Positions 49,507 through 57,788 of a stretch of DNA of 64,000 nucleotides are shown here, in pieces. Location of the stretch: assembly GCF_002209485.1 (NCBI RefSeq), contig NZ_NJIX01000006.1, positions 310,001 to 374,000 of the forward strand. The letters run 5' to 3'. A program made the translations under genes and the position numbers. The notes under the pieces are model-generated. The model made no database searches. It was not told where the DNA came from and saw nothing but the letters and a program-made list of their open reading frames with translations. Source of the DNA: Achromobacter sp. HZ34 (GTDB lineage: Bacteria; Pseudomonadota; Gammaproteobacteria; Burkholderiales; Burkholderiaceae_B). The first letter of the stretch is position 1. Each line of letters begins with the position of its first letter.

Positions 49507-50332
49507 GATTGTGATTCCCCGGAACAACGGCGACCGTAACAGCAGCAGGCCCTGGCCCAGACCCGGACCGCGTGGCTCGCAAGGGCGCCGGATTGATCGA
49601 TTCCCGTGCGACCTGCAGTCCGCACAAAACGCTATCCAATACGAGGACGTCTCTGCGTCCCACAGCACCGGCAGGTGCCAACCCTCCCAATCCCGCGCCA
49701 CCGATGATGACCACATCGGCGCCGTCCTCGTCCGCGCATAGCCTGGCCAGGCGTGCGATCTCCGCTTGCATGCGCAAAGGATCGCCAGCGATGGCGGGAT
49801 CCTGCACTTCAAAGGTGCGCACGCAGACCAGTTCTCCCGCGACTGCTTGCGAAGCGGCGGCCACGGCGAACATCTCCGGCAGCAGTTGCTGCCATCCTGC
49901 CCCGCCCGTGACCACCGCCCAGCGCCGGCCCGCGCGGGCGGCCATCCTTACGGAAGCGCCCAGCAGGCTTACCGCTGGCCGTCCCGCCAAAGCTTGCAAT
50001 CCCGCTGTGTCCAAGTCCGCGAAGCAGGCCAGCAGCACGGCGTCGAAGCATTCATCGGTGGCGTGATCAGCGGCGGCCGGGCCGTCACCCAGCCCTGCGC
50101 CTGCGGCTCGGCCATCACCAGGCGCAACACGCTCGGCCATGACGCCTTGCAAGGACGCGCGCGCCGCCTGCGCGCCGACGGCCATGGCAGCAACATCACC
50201 GATATAGGCCAGCCCGCTCGCGGCGGTCTCGACACGAAGCTGCTCGCCCGGCATCAAGCCGGACGACAGCACCATGCGCAAGCGCCCGCTTACCGCCTCG
50301 GACGTATTGGGGTTGAGAACGAGCAGCCGCAT
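49499..50332 (-). CDS. Asp/Glu/hydantoin racemase-family protein with one catalytic Cys missing
   Basis: A 277-residue member of the aspartate/glutamate/hydantoin racemase family. It starts MRLLVLNPNTSEAVSGRL, as allantoin and hydantoin racemases do. The first catalytic cysteine is C103 (AVLLACFADLD). The second Cys, normally in a GCAGM-type motif, is glycine here (IIGGAGLGG, position 212). Extra residues rich in Gly/Ala around 63-90 also differ from family. Racemisation needs both cysteines, so this protein may be a decarboxylase- or isomerase-like variant. Its ATG overlaps the stop of the receptor gene (TGATG). Confidence 0.85.
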   Translation of the reverse strand: MRLLVLNPNTSEAVSGRLRMVLSSGLMPGEQLRVETAASGLAYIGDVAAMAVGAQAARASLQGVMAERVAPGDGRAAGAGLGDGPAAADHATDECFDAVLLACFADLDTAGLQALAGRPAVSLLGASVRMAARAGRRWAVVTGGAGWQQLLPEMFAVAAASQAVAGELVCVRTFEVQDPAIAGDPLRMQAEIARLARLCADEDGADVVIIGGAGLGGLAPAGAVGRRDVLVLDSVLCGLQVARESINPAPLRATRSGSGPGPAAVTVAVVPGNHNHD

Positions 50333-51390
50333 CAGCCGCGCCGGAATTCGCGATTGAAGCGGTCGATCAGCTCGCGCCGCTGTGCCGCGATGGGCGCCCA
50401 GTTCATGCTGCGCGACTTCAACAGTTCGTCCAGGTTGGGGGCGACCTGTGCCAGCAGCCCGGAGAAGGCCACATCGCGGTTGCTCGGGACGTTGTAGTAA
50501 GGCTCCTTCGCCAACTGCGCCTGCACCGCGGCGTCGACCTGGGTGTTGATATAGGCAGCCGCCAGCGCCTTGTTCTTCGAGCCCTTGACCAGATGCGCGA
50601 TGTTGCTGACGATGCCCCAGCCTTCCTTGGGCTTGGCGATGGCGATATCCACACCGCGCGCCCGCAGCGGCTCGACCACGCTGAGAAACCCCACCGCGAT
50701 GTCCGCCTGCCCCTGTTGGAACAGCGGTCCCACCGCGCCGGGGTTGGGCGGAATGGTGGCGAGGTTGGGCTTGAGCTTTTCCAGGGCCTTCCACGCCGGC
50801 TCCAGGTCCGTCTCGCTGCCGCCGTGCATTTTTGCCAGCGCCACCATCCACGTCGCGCCTATCGTGGTGTCGGGGCCGTTGATCAACACGCGGCCCTTGT
50901 ACTCCGGACGCCACAGGTCTTCCCAGGAAGTGGGCGGCGCCTTCACCGTGCGCGGGTTGTAGGCAATGCCGAAGACCTGCAGCGCGGCCATGGCGCCGTA
51001 GCCGTCCTTGCCGACCAGGCCAGGCGGCAGCTTCGCCAGGTTGGGCATCTGCGCGACGGGCAGCGGTTCCAGCAGGTCCTGCGCACGCGCGACGATCTCG
51101 GCGGGTTCATCGATGAGGATCACATCGTAGGGCGGGGCGTTCTTGGATGCCGACACGCGGGCCAGGGCATCCACTGCCAGGACGGGGCTGATCGTCACCT
51201 CGCCCTTGCTGGCTTTCGCGAAGGCCGGCACGATGACACTGCGCGCGGCTTGTTCCCACGTGCCCGGAAACGTCTGCACGACGATGCGAGCGTCGGATTG
51301 CGCGCGCGCCAGATTCGGCAGCGCGCTGCTGAGGGCCAGGCCGGAGAGGCCGGCCATCAGATGGCGGCGGGACAGGTTGATGTCGTTCAT
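50332..51390 (-). CDS. Periplasmic solute-binding protein, polyamine/PotD type
   Basis: A 352-residue ABC receptor. A twin-arginine-like signal (SRRHLMAGLSGLALSS, cleavage near ARA-QSDAR) is followed by PotD/AfuA-class features: RIVVQTFPGTWEQAA, DVILIDEPAEIV, AYNPRTVKAPPTSWEDLWRPEYKGRV and INTQVDAAVQAQLAKEPYYNVPSNR. It presumably serves the ABC transporter encoded divergently at 52755-55559, since that unit has no receptor of its own. The ligand is likely a small nitrogenous ring compound or its open form. Confidence 0.9.
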   Translation of the reverse strand: MNDINLSRRHLMAGLSGLALSSALPNLARAQSDARIVVQTFPGTWEQAARSVIVPAFAKASKGEVTISPVLAVDALARVSASKNAPPYDVILIDEPAEIVARAQDLLEPLPVAQMPNLAKLPPGLVGKDGYGAMAALQVFGIAYNPRTVKAPPTSWEDLWRPEYKGRVLINGPDTTIGATWMVALAKMHGGSETDLEPAWKALEKLKPNLATIPPNPGAVGPLFQQGQADIAVGFLSVVEPLRARGVDIAIAKPKEGWGIVSNIAHLVKGSKNKALAAAYINTQVDAAVQAQLAKEPYYNVPSNRDVAFSGLLAQVAPNLDELLKSRSMNWAPIAAQRRELIDRFNREFRRG

Positions 51391-51436
51391 GAAGCGTTTC
51401 CTTGCAGAGAGAGGGACTGACGCCAAGAGATGCGCA

Positions 51437-52378
51437 TTAGCGCGCGGGAAAATGTTCTTGCCAGTAGCGGGCGAGGTCGATACGACGGGGCGTCCAGACC
51501 TCGTCGCCGTAGCTGTCCAGCAAATCCAGAATGCGTTTGACGGCGGCAAAGCGCCCGGGACGGCCGACGATGCGTAGATGCAGGCCGATATTGAGCAGCT
51601 TGGGCACGCCGCGACGGCCTTCTTCCAACAGCACCTCGATGGCGTCCTTGACGTAGCCGACCATGTCGTCGGCGCGGACGAAGCCATTGGGATGGAAGAA
51701 CTTCATGTCGTTGCTGTCGAAGGCGTAGGGGATGACCAGCAGGGGACGAGCGCCAGCGGTATTCGCATTGGCATCGGCATCGCCATTGGCCCAGTAGGGC
51801 AGGTCATCGTCCAGCCCGTTGCTGGTGTAGATGAAGCCCTCCTCGCGCAATAGCGCGCGCGTCCACGGGCTTTCGCTGCCACGGCAGAAGAAACCCGCTG
51901 GCGCGGCCCCGGTGACTTCACGCAGTACCGCCACGCAGCGGCGCAGGTCGGCGTGTTCGGCCTCGCGGGAGTCGTAGTCCGCATGCGGCCGCCAACGCCA
52001 GCCATGGCAGGCGGCCTCGTGTCCCGCTTGCACGATGCGGCGCGCGATCTCCGGCGAGCGCTCCACGGCACGGCCACACATATAGAAGGTGGCGTGACGC
52101 TTATGCTGTTCCAGCGCTTCCAGGATGCGCCAGACACCGGCGCGCATGCCATACGCGAATTGCTGCTCCGTGCCTTGATCCCAACGGCCCGCCGGCACGA
52201 CGCTGTGGATCTCCGCGACGCGTTCGGCGGTGGCGTCACCATCGGCAATGGTCCATTCCGCGCCTTCCTCGAAGTTCACGGCCAGCGATACCGCCAGGGC
52301 GGCGCCGTTGGGAAAGCGGGCTCGCGGCGGGTTGCCGGCGTAGCCATGTAGATCGCGAGGTATCACGCGCTCGTTCAT
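51437..52378 (-). CDS. PuuE-type allantoinase / polysaccharide-deacetylase-fold hydrolase, copy 2
   Basis: A 313-residue paralogue of the protein at 48586-49506. It has LAVSLAVNFEEGAEWTIADGD, HEAACHGWRWRPHADYD and CRGSESPWTRALLREEGFIYTSNGLDDDLPYW. The family core is conserved but side residues differ widely from copy 1 (for example NFEEGAE versus NYEEGSE), consistent with a different substrate or stereochemistry. It is the first gene of the minus-strand arm and is 71 bases from the predicted sigma-54 start site. Confidence 0.88.
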   Translation of the reverse strand: MNERVIPRDLHGYAGNPPRARFPNGAALAVSLAVNFEEGAEWTIADGDATAERVAEIHSVVPAGRWDQGTEQQFAYGMRAGVWRILEALEQHKRHATFYMCGRAVERSPEIARRIVQAGHEAACHGWRWRPHADYDSREAEHADLRRCVAVLREVTGAAPAGFFCRGSESPWTRALLREEGFIYTSNGLDDDLPYWANGDADANANTAGARPLLVIPYAFDSNDMKFFHPNGFVRADDMVGYVKDAIEVLLEEGRRGVPKLLNIGLHLRIVGRPGRFAAVKRILDLLDSYGDEVWTPRRIDLARYWQEHFPAR

Positions 52379-52458
52379 AGTCGGTTCCAGGTATCGGGGG
52401 GCAAGACGGTTGCCGGATAAGACAATGCATGGCAGACGTATTGCGTCCCAGGGTTGTA

Positions 52459-52474
52459 TGCAATACATATGCCA
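52459..52474 (-). promoter_or_regulatory. Sigma-54 (RpoN) promoter for the minus-strand arm
   Basis: On the minus strand the bases read TGGCATATGTATTGCA, with GG at -24 (52472-52473) and GC at -12 (52460-52461), exactly 10 bases between them as RpoN needs. The start of transcription would be about 52449, 71 bases before the first gene. It matches consensus TGGCAC-N5-TTGC at 9 of 10 positions. Confidence 0.75.
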
Positions 52475-52581
52475 AGTTTGCATGGGGGAAACCCTTGGCT
52501 GTTCCGGGGCCGTTGGACGGGGTTCTCTCTATGGAGTGAGGGTTGGCGGAGCTTGTGCGCGGTTGCCGTGCTCAAAAATGA

Positions 52582-52640
52582 TGCACATTCGGATCGCATA
52601 TGTGCACATTTTTGTGGCAGGTGTGCACGTTTTTGGGCCC
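52582..52640. promoter_or_regulatory. Three NtrC-like 17-bp sites in 21-bp phase, shared enhancer
   Basis: Sites begin at 52582, 52603 and 52624, each with TGCAC on the left. The middle one, TGCACATTTTTGTGGCA, keeps 10 of 14 fixed bases of the NtrC consensus TGCACCA-N3-TGGTGCA; the left one has TGCAC...GCA and the right one is a weaker TGCACG...TGGG. They lie 78-136 bases upstream of the plus-strand sigma-54 start and 133-191 upstream of the minus-strand one, on the same DNA face. Known NtrC enhancers occupy just this zone. Confidence 0.65.
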
Positions 52641-52690
52641 GCGTGGTCTAGCCTGGCCTTGTTTTCCGGGGGAGGCCGCTCCTGAAAAAA

Positions 52691-52706
52691 TGGCATGGAT
52701 ATTGCA
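52691..52706 (+). promoter_or_regulatory. Sigma-54 (RpoN) promoter for the ABC transporter/carbamoylase arm
   Basis: The bases TGGCATGGATATTGCA place GG at 52692-52693 and GC at 52704-52705 with 10 between, a near-consensus -24/-12 pair. The start of transcription would be near 52717 and the first gene begins at 52755. No competing sigma-70 pair was seen. Confidence 0.78.
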
Positions 52707-52754
52707 TTGCCCTAGGCACCTGCTTTTCATCCGCCATCTGAAAGGACGCCACGC

Positions 52755-53825
52755 ATGGTGACCGACCGCGCCTTCCTCACCCTCGACGACATCCAGGTCC
52801 GCTACGGCGATGCCGTGGCCGTGGACCATATCGATCTGGCAATCAACGCGGGCGAATTCGTCGCCTTGCTCGGTCCCAGTGGCTGCGGCAAGACCACCTT
52901 GCTGCGGGTGATTGCCGGCTTCGTGCGCGCCAACGGCGGCGCGGTGCGCCTGGATGGCGTGGACATATCCACGCTGACGCCCGAAGCGCGCCGCATCGGC
53001 ATGGTGTTCCAGAACTACGCGCTGTTTCCGCACATGACCGTGGCCGACAACATCGCCTACGGCCTGCGCTCCCATCGGGTGCCCAAGGAAACCATCGCGC
53101 CCAAGGTGCAGGAGATGCTGGACGTGGTGCGCATGGATGGCTACGCCAAGCGCCTGCCGCGGCAATTGTCCGGCGGACAGCAGCAACGGGTGGCGTTGGC
53201 GCGGGCCTTGGCCATTTCGCCACGCCTGCTGTTGCTGGATGAACCGCTAGGCGCGCTGGACAAGAACCTGCGCGAGGAAATGCAGTTCGAGCTGCTGCGC
53301 ATCCAGCGCGAACTGGGCATCACCACCATCATGGTCACCCACGACCAGGAGGAAGCGATGAGCATGGCCGACCGCATCGCCGTGCTCAATGCCGGCCAGG
53401 TCATGCAGTTCGGTACCGCCAGCGAAATCTACGATGCGCCCAGCACGCCTTTCGTCAGCGGCTTCGTGGGCAACTCGACCTTCCTCGATGGTGTGCTGGG
53501 CAAGAGTGATGGCGACCATTGGACCCTGCGCACAGCCGGCGGGGTGGAGCTGCGCTTCCAGTCAGCAGGCCCGTGCCGCCGTGTAGGCGCGGCGCGCATC
53601 GCCCTGCGCCCGGAACAGATCGAACTATGCGACGACGGGGCTGGCGCGGTGGTGCGTTATGCCAGGCCCATGGGGCCGAGCACCCGCGTGGGGGTCACGC
53701 TGGATGACGGCACCGAGCTACAGCTGGCCGCGCCTCGTGAGCGGGGCGCCGATAACCTGCCGGCGGGGGCGCGCGTGCGGGTGCGGATCAATCCGCAGGC
53801 CCTTTGCCCGGTGTTCCTGCCATGA
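52755..53825 (+). CDS. Polyamine/iron-type ABC transporter ATP-binding protein (PotA-like)
   Basis: A 356-residue ATPase with Walker A GPSGCGKT (40-47), the signature LSGGQQQRVALARAL, Walker B LLLLDEPLGALD and the C-terminal TOBE domain (about 275-350). It is the PotA/FbpC type and works with the two permeases that follow (overlaps of 4 and 8 bases). The receptor is probably the divergent gene product of 50332-51390. The operon is under the sigma-54 promoter at 52691. Confidence 0.93.
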   Translation: MVTDRAFLTLDDIQVRYGDAVAVDHIDLAINAGEFVALLGPSGCGKTTLLRVIAGFVRANGGAVRLDGVDISTLTPEARRIGMVFQNYALFPHMTVADNIAYGLRSHRVPKETIAPKVQEMLDVVRMDGYAKRLPRQLSGGQQQRVALARALAISPRLLLLDEPLGALDKNLREEMQFELLRIQRELGITTIMVTHDQEEAMSMADRIAVLNAGQVMQFGTASEIYDAPSTPFVSGFVGNSTFLDGVLGKSDGDHWTLRTAGGVELRFQSAGPCRRVGAARIALRPEQIELCDDGAGAVVRYARPMGPSTRVGVTLDDGTELQLAAPRERGADNLPAGARVRVRINPQALCPVFLP

Positions 53826-54733
53826 GCGGCGCCAGCATGCCCCTTTCCGCTCCTACGCCCACGCCCAGGCCTATGTCCGGGGCCGCTGCGCTGCGCAAAC
53901 CGCAGCTGGACTCCAGCTTCTTGCTGGCGCTTCCGCTGCTTCTCTATTTCCTTATCTTCGTGCTGGCGCCGCAGATCGTGCTGCTGGTCATGAGCGTGCG
54001 CGGCCAGGACGGCGCGTTGACGGCGGCGAACTTCGTGCGCGCGCTGTCCGACCCCATGACCTATGGCGTGCTGTTCGGCACGCTGCGCCTGGGCGTCTAC
54101 GCCACCGTGGCAACCATTCTGGCGGGCTTTCCCTATGCGTTGGCGATGGTGACCGTGGGGCCGCGGCTGCGCTCGGCCATGCTGCTGCTCGTCATCCTGC
54201 CATTGCTGGTCAGCGCCATCGTGCGTACCTTTGGCTGGCTGGTGACCTTGGGCAACCAGGGGCCCATCAACGCGTTGCTGCTGTGGCTGGGCTGGATCGA
54301 TCATCCGATTCGCATCCTGTTTACCGAATCCGCTGTCGTGATCGGCCTGACGCAGATCGAACTGCCCATGATGGTATTGGCGCTGTACACCGTGCTGTCA
54401 CGCGTCGATGGCAGTCTGGCGCTGGCTTCGCGGTCGTTGGGTGCCGGGCATTGGCGCACCTTCGTGCAGGTGCTGCTGCCCTTGAGCGTGCCGGGCCTGA
54501 TAGGCGGCGCGGCCTTGGTGTTCGCTTCGGCGGTGGGGGCGTTTGTGTCGCAGACCATCCTGGGTGGCGGCGGCCTGCTGTACATGCCCATGTACATCTA
54601 CCAGCAATCCATCCTGAACCAGGATTGGGGCTTCGCGGCGGCGCTGGCGGTGATCCTGATGATCACGGTCAGCGCCATCATCTTCGCCGGCACCGTGCTG
54701 GCGCGGCGTTCGCAGGGGTATATCCATGGCTGA
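53822..54733 (+). CDS. ABC transporter permease (PotB-like)
   Basis: A 303-residue permease with a proline-rich cytosolic N-terminus (about 1-25) and six helices. The loop ALASRSLGAGHWRTFVQVLLPLSVPGLIGG is the EAA motif that contacts the ATPase. The ATG at 53822 overlaps the ATPase stop as ATGA. PotB-like subunits pair with a PotC-like partner, here the next gene. Confidence 0.92.
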   Translation: MSGASMPLSAPTPTPRPMSGAAALRKPQLDSSFLLALPLLLYFLIFVLAPQIVLLVMSVRGQDGALTAANFVRALSDPMTYGVLFGTLRLGVYATVATILAGFPYALAMVTVGPRLRSAMLLLVILPLLVSAIVRTFGWLVTLGNQGPINALLLWLGWIDHPIRILFTESAVVIGLTQIELPMMVLALYTVLSRVDGSLALASRSLGAGHWRTFVQVLLPLSVPGLIGGAALVFASAVGAFVSQTILGGGGLLYMPMYIYQQSILNQDWGFAAALAVILMITVSAIIFAGTVLARRSQGYIHG

Positions 54734-55559
54734 ATCCACGCTCGGCGTCCGCATTCGGCGCCGCGTCGACGCCGCCATCTGGCGGTTGGCATCGGGCGCC
54801 ACGCTGGCGGTGGCGGTCCTGCTGCTGCTCGTGCCGACGTTCATCGCACTGGCGGCATCCTTCAATGGCGGCGAATCCCTGCGATTTCCCCCGCGTGACA
54901 TGTCCTGGCGCTGGTACGGGGCCCTGTGGAACGAGTCCGACGACATCTGGCAGGCCTTCGCCATCAGCCTGCGTGTGTCCTTGCTGGCGACGCTGGGGGC
55001 CGGCCTGATGGCGACGCTGGCGGCCCTGTATCTGTCCAGGCAGCGTACCGCCTGGGCCCGTGCGCTGGAAACGTTCTTCCAGTCGCCGATGATGCTGCCC
55101 GGGATCAGCCTTGGATTGGCGATGCTGGTGTGGCTGCAGACGATAGGTGTGCCGCTGTCCTATTGGAGCCTGGTCATCGGCCATATGGCGATTTCCACGC
55201 CTTACATCATCCGCACCGCCTTGATCGGCTTTGGCCAGATCGATCCCAGCTTGCTGGAAGCGTCGCGCAGCCTGGGCGCCGATGGTACGCGCACCTTTAT
55301 CCGCATCACCCTGCCGCTGGCGCTGCCGGCCGTGCTGGCGGGCAGCTTCATCGCTTTCATGTTCTCTTTCGATAATGTGCCGATATCGCTATTCCTGTCG
55401 GATGCGCGTAGCGAAGTGCTGCCGATCCGCTTGTGGAACCTGATAGAGAACCTGCTGGACGTGCGAGCCGCGGCAGTCGCCGGGGTATTGATTATCTTCA
55501 CCATCGTTTTTGCGCTCGTCATGGAACGGGTGCTGGGAGTTTCTCGCTATGTCCGCTGA
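54726..55559 (+). CDS. ABC transporter permease (PotC-like)
   Basis: A 277-residue permease. After a short basic N-terminus the helices start near 22; the EAA loop is SLLEASRSLGADGTRTFIRITLPLALPAV. It starts 8 bases before the stop of the PotB-like gene, and its own end is overlapped by the carbamoylase gene by 11 bases. All five plus-strand genes to 57622 overlap, so they form one operon. Confidence 0.92.
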   Translation: MAESTLGVRIRRRVDAAIWRLASGATLAVAVLLLLVPTFIALAASFNGGESLRFPPRDMSWRWYGALWNESDDIWQAFAISLRVSLLATLGAGLMATLAALYLSRQRTAWARALETFFQSPMMLPGISLGLAMLVWLQTIGVPLSYWSLVIGHMAISTPYIIRTALIGFGQIDPSLLEASRSLGADGTRTFIRITLPLALPAVLAGSFIAFMFSFDNVPISLFLSDARSEVLPIRLWNLIENLLDVRAAAVAGVLIIFTIVFALVMERVLGVSRYVR

Positions 55560-56871
55560 GTCGACGTCCATTGATTCTGTGTCGATGCAATCCGCGCTGA
55601 GTGCGGATCTTCAAGCCGAAACCGCGCTGGCGGCGGAATTGTTCGACACCTTGCGCAGCAGGTCGCGGAGTGAGTTGGGCGTGACCCGAGCCTCGTACGG
55701 CGAGGGCGAACAAATGGCGCACGATCTGATGCGCGATTTGGGCCGTCGCCTGGACCTGGAAGAACGAATCGATGCGGCAGGGAATCTCTATCTGACCTTG
55801 CCGGGAACTGAGCGTGATTTACCTGCCATCATGACCGGATCGCATCTGGATTCCGTGCCGGATGGCGGCAATTATGATGGCGCGGCTGGCGTGGTCGCCG
55901 GCATGGCAATGCTGGCGCGCTGGCGGCGGGCAGGGCGCTTGCCGCGTCACGACATTACTGTCATGGGCGTGCGTGCGGAGGAACTATCCTGGTTTCCCGC
56001 GCCTTATATCGGCAGCCGTGCCGCGTGGGGCCTGCTTGAAGCGGAGGCCCTGGACCAGTGCGTACGCCCCGACACCGGGAAAACGCTGGGCGAGCATATG
56101 GCGATGTGCGGTTTCGAGCCTGACCGCATACGCCGGCGCGAACCTCAGTTGCGTGCTTCGGATATCGAGTGTTTCCTGGAGTTGCACATCGAACAAGGGC
56201 CGTTGCTGGTGCAGGAAAGCATCCCCGTGGGCGTGGTGACAGGGATCCGGGGGAATCTGCGCTACAAGAATTGCCATGTGGTGGGCCGCTATGGCCATGC
56301 GGGCGCCGAACCGCGCCGCTCCCGGCAGGACGCGGTATTCGCGGTCGCCGAGTTCCTTAACCGCCTTGAAGCCATGTGGATCGATTACGAGTCGCGTGGG
56401 TTGGATCTGGTCTGCACCGTGGGGCAATGCCATACGGACGCGAAGGTGCATACCATGACCAAGATTCCTGGCGAAGCCTGGTTCACCATGGATATCCGCA
56501 GCCAGGACAATGATCTGCTTATGCAGATCGATCGGACCGTGCGGGACATGGCTGAGGAAATCGGCACCCGGCGCGGCGTAAAAATCGACCTGGGCGCCTA
56601 CACCAACGCATTGCCTGGCCCGATTGCGCCGGTCCACCGCGAACGCCTGGTCCGGTTGGCGAACGATCTTGGCATCGAGCATGTCCAGATGGCCAGCGGC
56701 GCGGGGCACGACTCCGCGGTCTTTGGCATCAGCGGCGTTCCCACCGCGATGATTTTCGTGCGCAATGAGCATGGCAGTCATAATCCCGACGAAGCCATGG
56801 AAATCGCGGATTTCGCCGAGGGCCTTAAACTGCTGGTGGCCGCTGTGGAGGATATCGATGCCAGTCAATGA
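55549..56871 (+). CDS. M20-family N-carbamoyl-amino-acid hydrolase / allantoate amidohydrolase
   Basis: A 440-residue zinc hydrolase of the HyuC/AllC branch of peptidase family M20. Zinc-site residues are visible: H99 and D110 in GSHLDSVPDGGNYDGAAGV, the glutamates of VRAEELSW (E144, E145), and the late LELHIEQGP and GAGHDSAVF motifs. AllC removes ammonia and CO2 from allantoate; HyuC removes the carbamoyl group from N-carbamoyl-amino acids. Either would act after a PuuE-type ring opening. GGGAG lies 9 bases before the ATG at 55549. Confidence 0.9.
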   Translation: MSAESTSIDSVSMQSALSADLQAETALAAELFDTLRSRSRSELGVTRASYGEGEQMAHDLMRDLGRRLDLEERIDAAGNLYLTLPGTERDLPAIMTGSHLDSVPDGGNYDGAAGVVAGMAMLARWRRAGRLPRHDITVMGVRAEELSWFPAPYIGSRAAWGLLEAEALDQCVRPDTGKTLGEHMAMCGFEPDRIRRREPQLRASDIECFLELHIEQGPLLVQESIPVGVVTGIRGNLRYKNCHVVGRYGHAGAEPRRSRQDAVFAVAEFLNRLEAMWIDYESRGLDLVCTVGQCHTDAKVHTMTKIPGEAWFTMDIRSQDNDLLMQIDRTVRDMAEEIGTRRGVKIDLGAYTNALPGPIAPVHRERLVRLANDLGIEHVQMASGAGHDSAVFGISGVPTAMIFVRNEHGSHNPDEAMEIADFAEGLKLLVAAVEDIDASQ

Positions 56872-57622
56872 GGGAGCCAAGCCCGGGACGAGCGACGCTG
56901 ACGAGAATGTCTATAACCTCATCCGGCGTGCCATTTTTTCCGGACTGCTGCGACCGGGGCTGAAGCTGCAGGAGCCGCCCATCGCGCGGGTGCTGAATGT
57001 CAGCCGCGAGAGAGTGCGTAAGGCATTGCAGCGCTTGACCCATGAGAAGTGGCTGGACGCGGTGCCCAATCGCGGGACTTTCATTCCAGTGCCGACCGTC
57101 GAGGAACTGCACGCGATCTACGACGCTCGCAAGATCCTGGAACTGGGCGTGACGCGGCAGGTCGCTGAGCGGCGCCGGGTGCTGGCGGTGAATCGGCTGG
57201 CAGAGCATGTCGCTTCCGAGCGCAATGCTGCTGAGCGGGATGACCGGGGGCTGGCATTTCGGCTGTCCGCCGAATTTCATTTCCTGCTGGTGGAGTTGAC
57301 CGGCAATCCATATCTGGTCGATATGCATCGAGGGTTGATGCAGCGGTCTTCCCTGCATTTTTCGCTGTTCGCGCCGGCTTCGCTGCATGAGTGCACGTCG
57401 CATAATTGTGCGGGGCCGCATGAACATGAGGGAATCATGCAAGCCATTCTCGATGGCAATGCCGCGCGGGCCGAGAAGCTGATGACGCATCACCTGGACG
57501 AACTGGAAACGCTGCTGGCGTTACGGCGGCAGAAGTTCGATTTTCTGGAGATCGAGGAAGCCTTTGCGCGGCTGGCGCAGCAGGATGAGGAGAGGGAGGC
57601 GGGGATGTTGGCGGGGGCGTAG
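56858..57622 (+). CDS. GntR-family (FadR/FCD) transcriptional regulator
   Basis: A 254-residue regulator. The winged helix (about 18-85) includes EPPIARVLNVSRERVRKALQRL and AVPNRGTFIPVPT; the C-terminal FCD domain is all helical with AEFHFLLVELTGNPYLVD and the metal-site histidines in HEHEGIMQAIL and THHLDEL. It overlaps the carbamoylase gene by 14 bases with GGAGG in front, so it is cotranscribed with the pathway it likely controls. Regulators of this type govern purine/ureide clusters in other bacteria. Confidence 0.92.
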   Translation: MPVNEGAKPGTSDADENVYNLIRRAIFSGLLRPGLKLQEPPIARVLNVSRERVRKALQRLTHEKWLDAVPNRGTFIPVPTVEELHAIYDARKILELGVTRQVAERRRVLAVNRLAEHVASERNAAERDDRGLAFRLSAEFHFLLVELTGNPYLVDMHRGLMQRSSLHFSLFAPASLHECTSHNCAGPHEHEGIMQAILDGNAARAEKLMTHHLDELETLLALRRQKFDFLEIEEAFARLAQQDEEREAGMLAGA

Positions 57623-57788
57623 TGGATTTTTTCTGCGCCTCAGCCGCCCAGTCCCTTAGCGTCCATGCCCATTGGGCTTGGTCCCTGCCCCGGTCTTCCC
57701 CTCATCGCTTCCTGGCCTTATCCTTGTCCACCAGGCAGACCCATTCTGTGCCTGCTTGTCTTCGAATCCCTCTTATCTACGGATTGCC

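Noticed and set aside
52455-52467. TGTATGCAATACA as an operator of the GntR regulator
   Set aside because: The TGTAT/ATACA symmetry is tempting, but the same bases are part of the minus-strand sigma-54 element with exact spacing, which explains them better. A dual role is not excluded.
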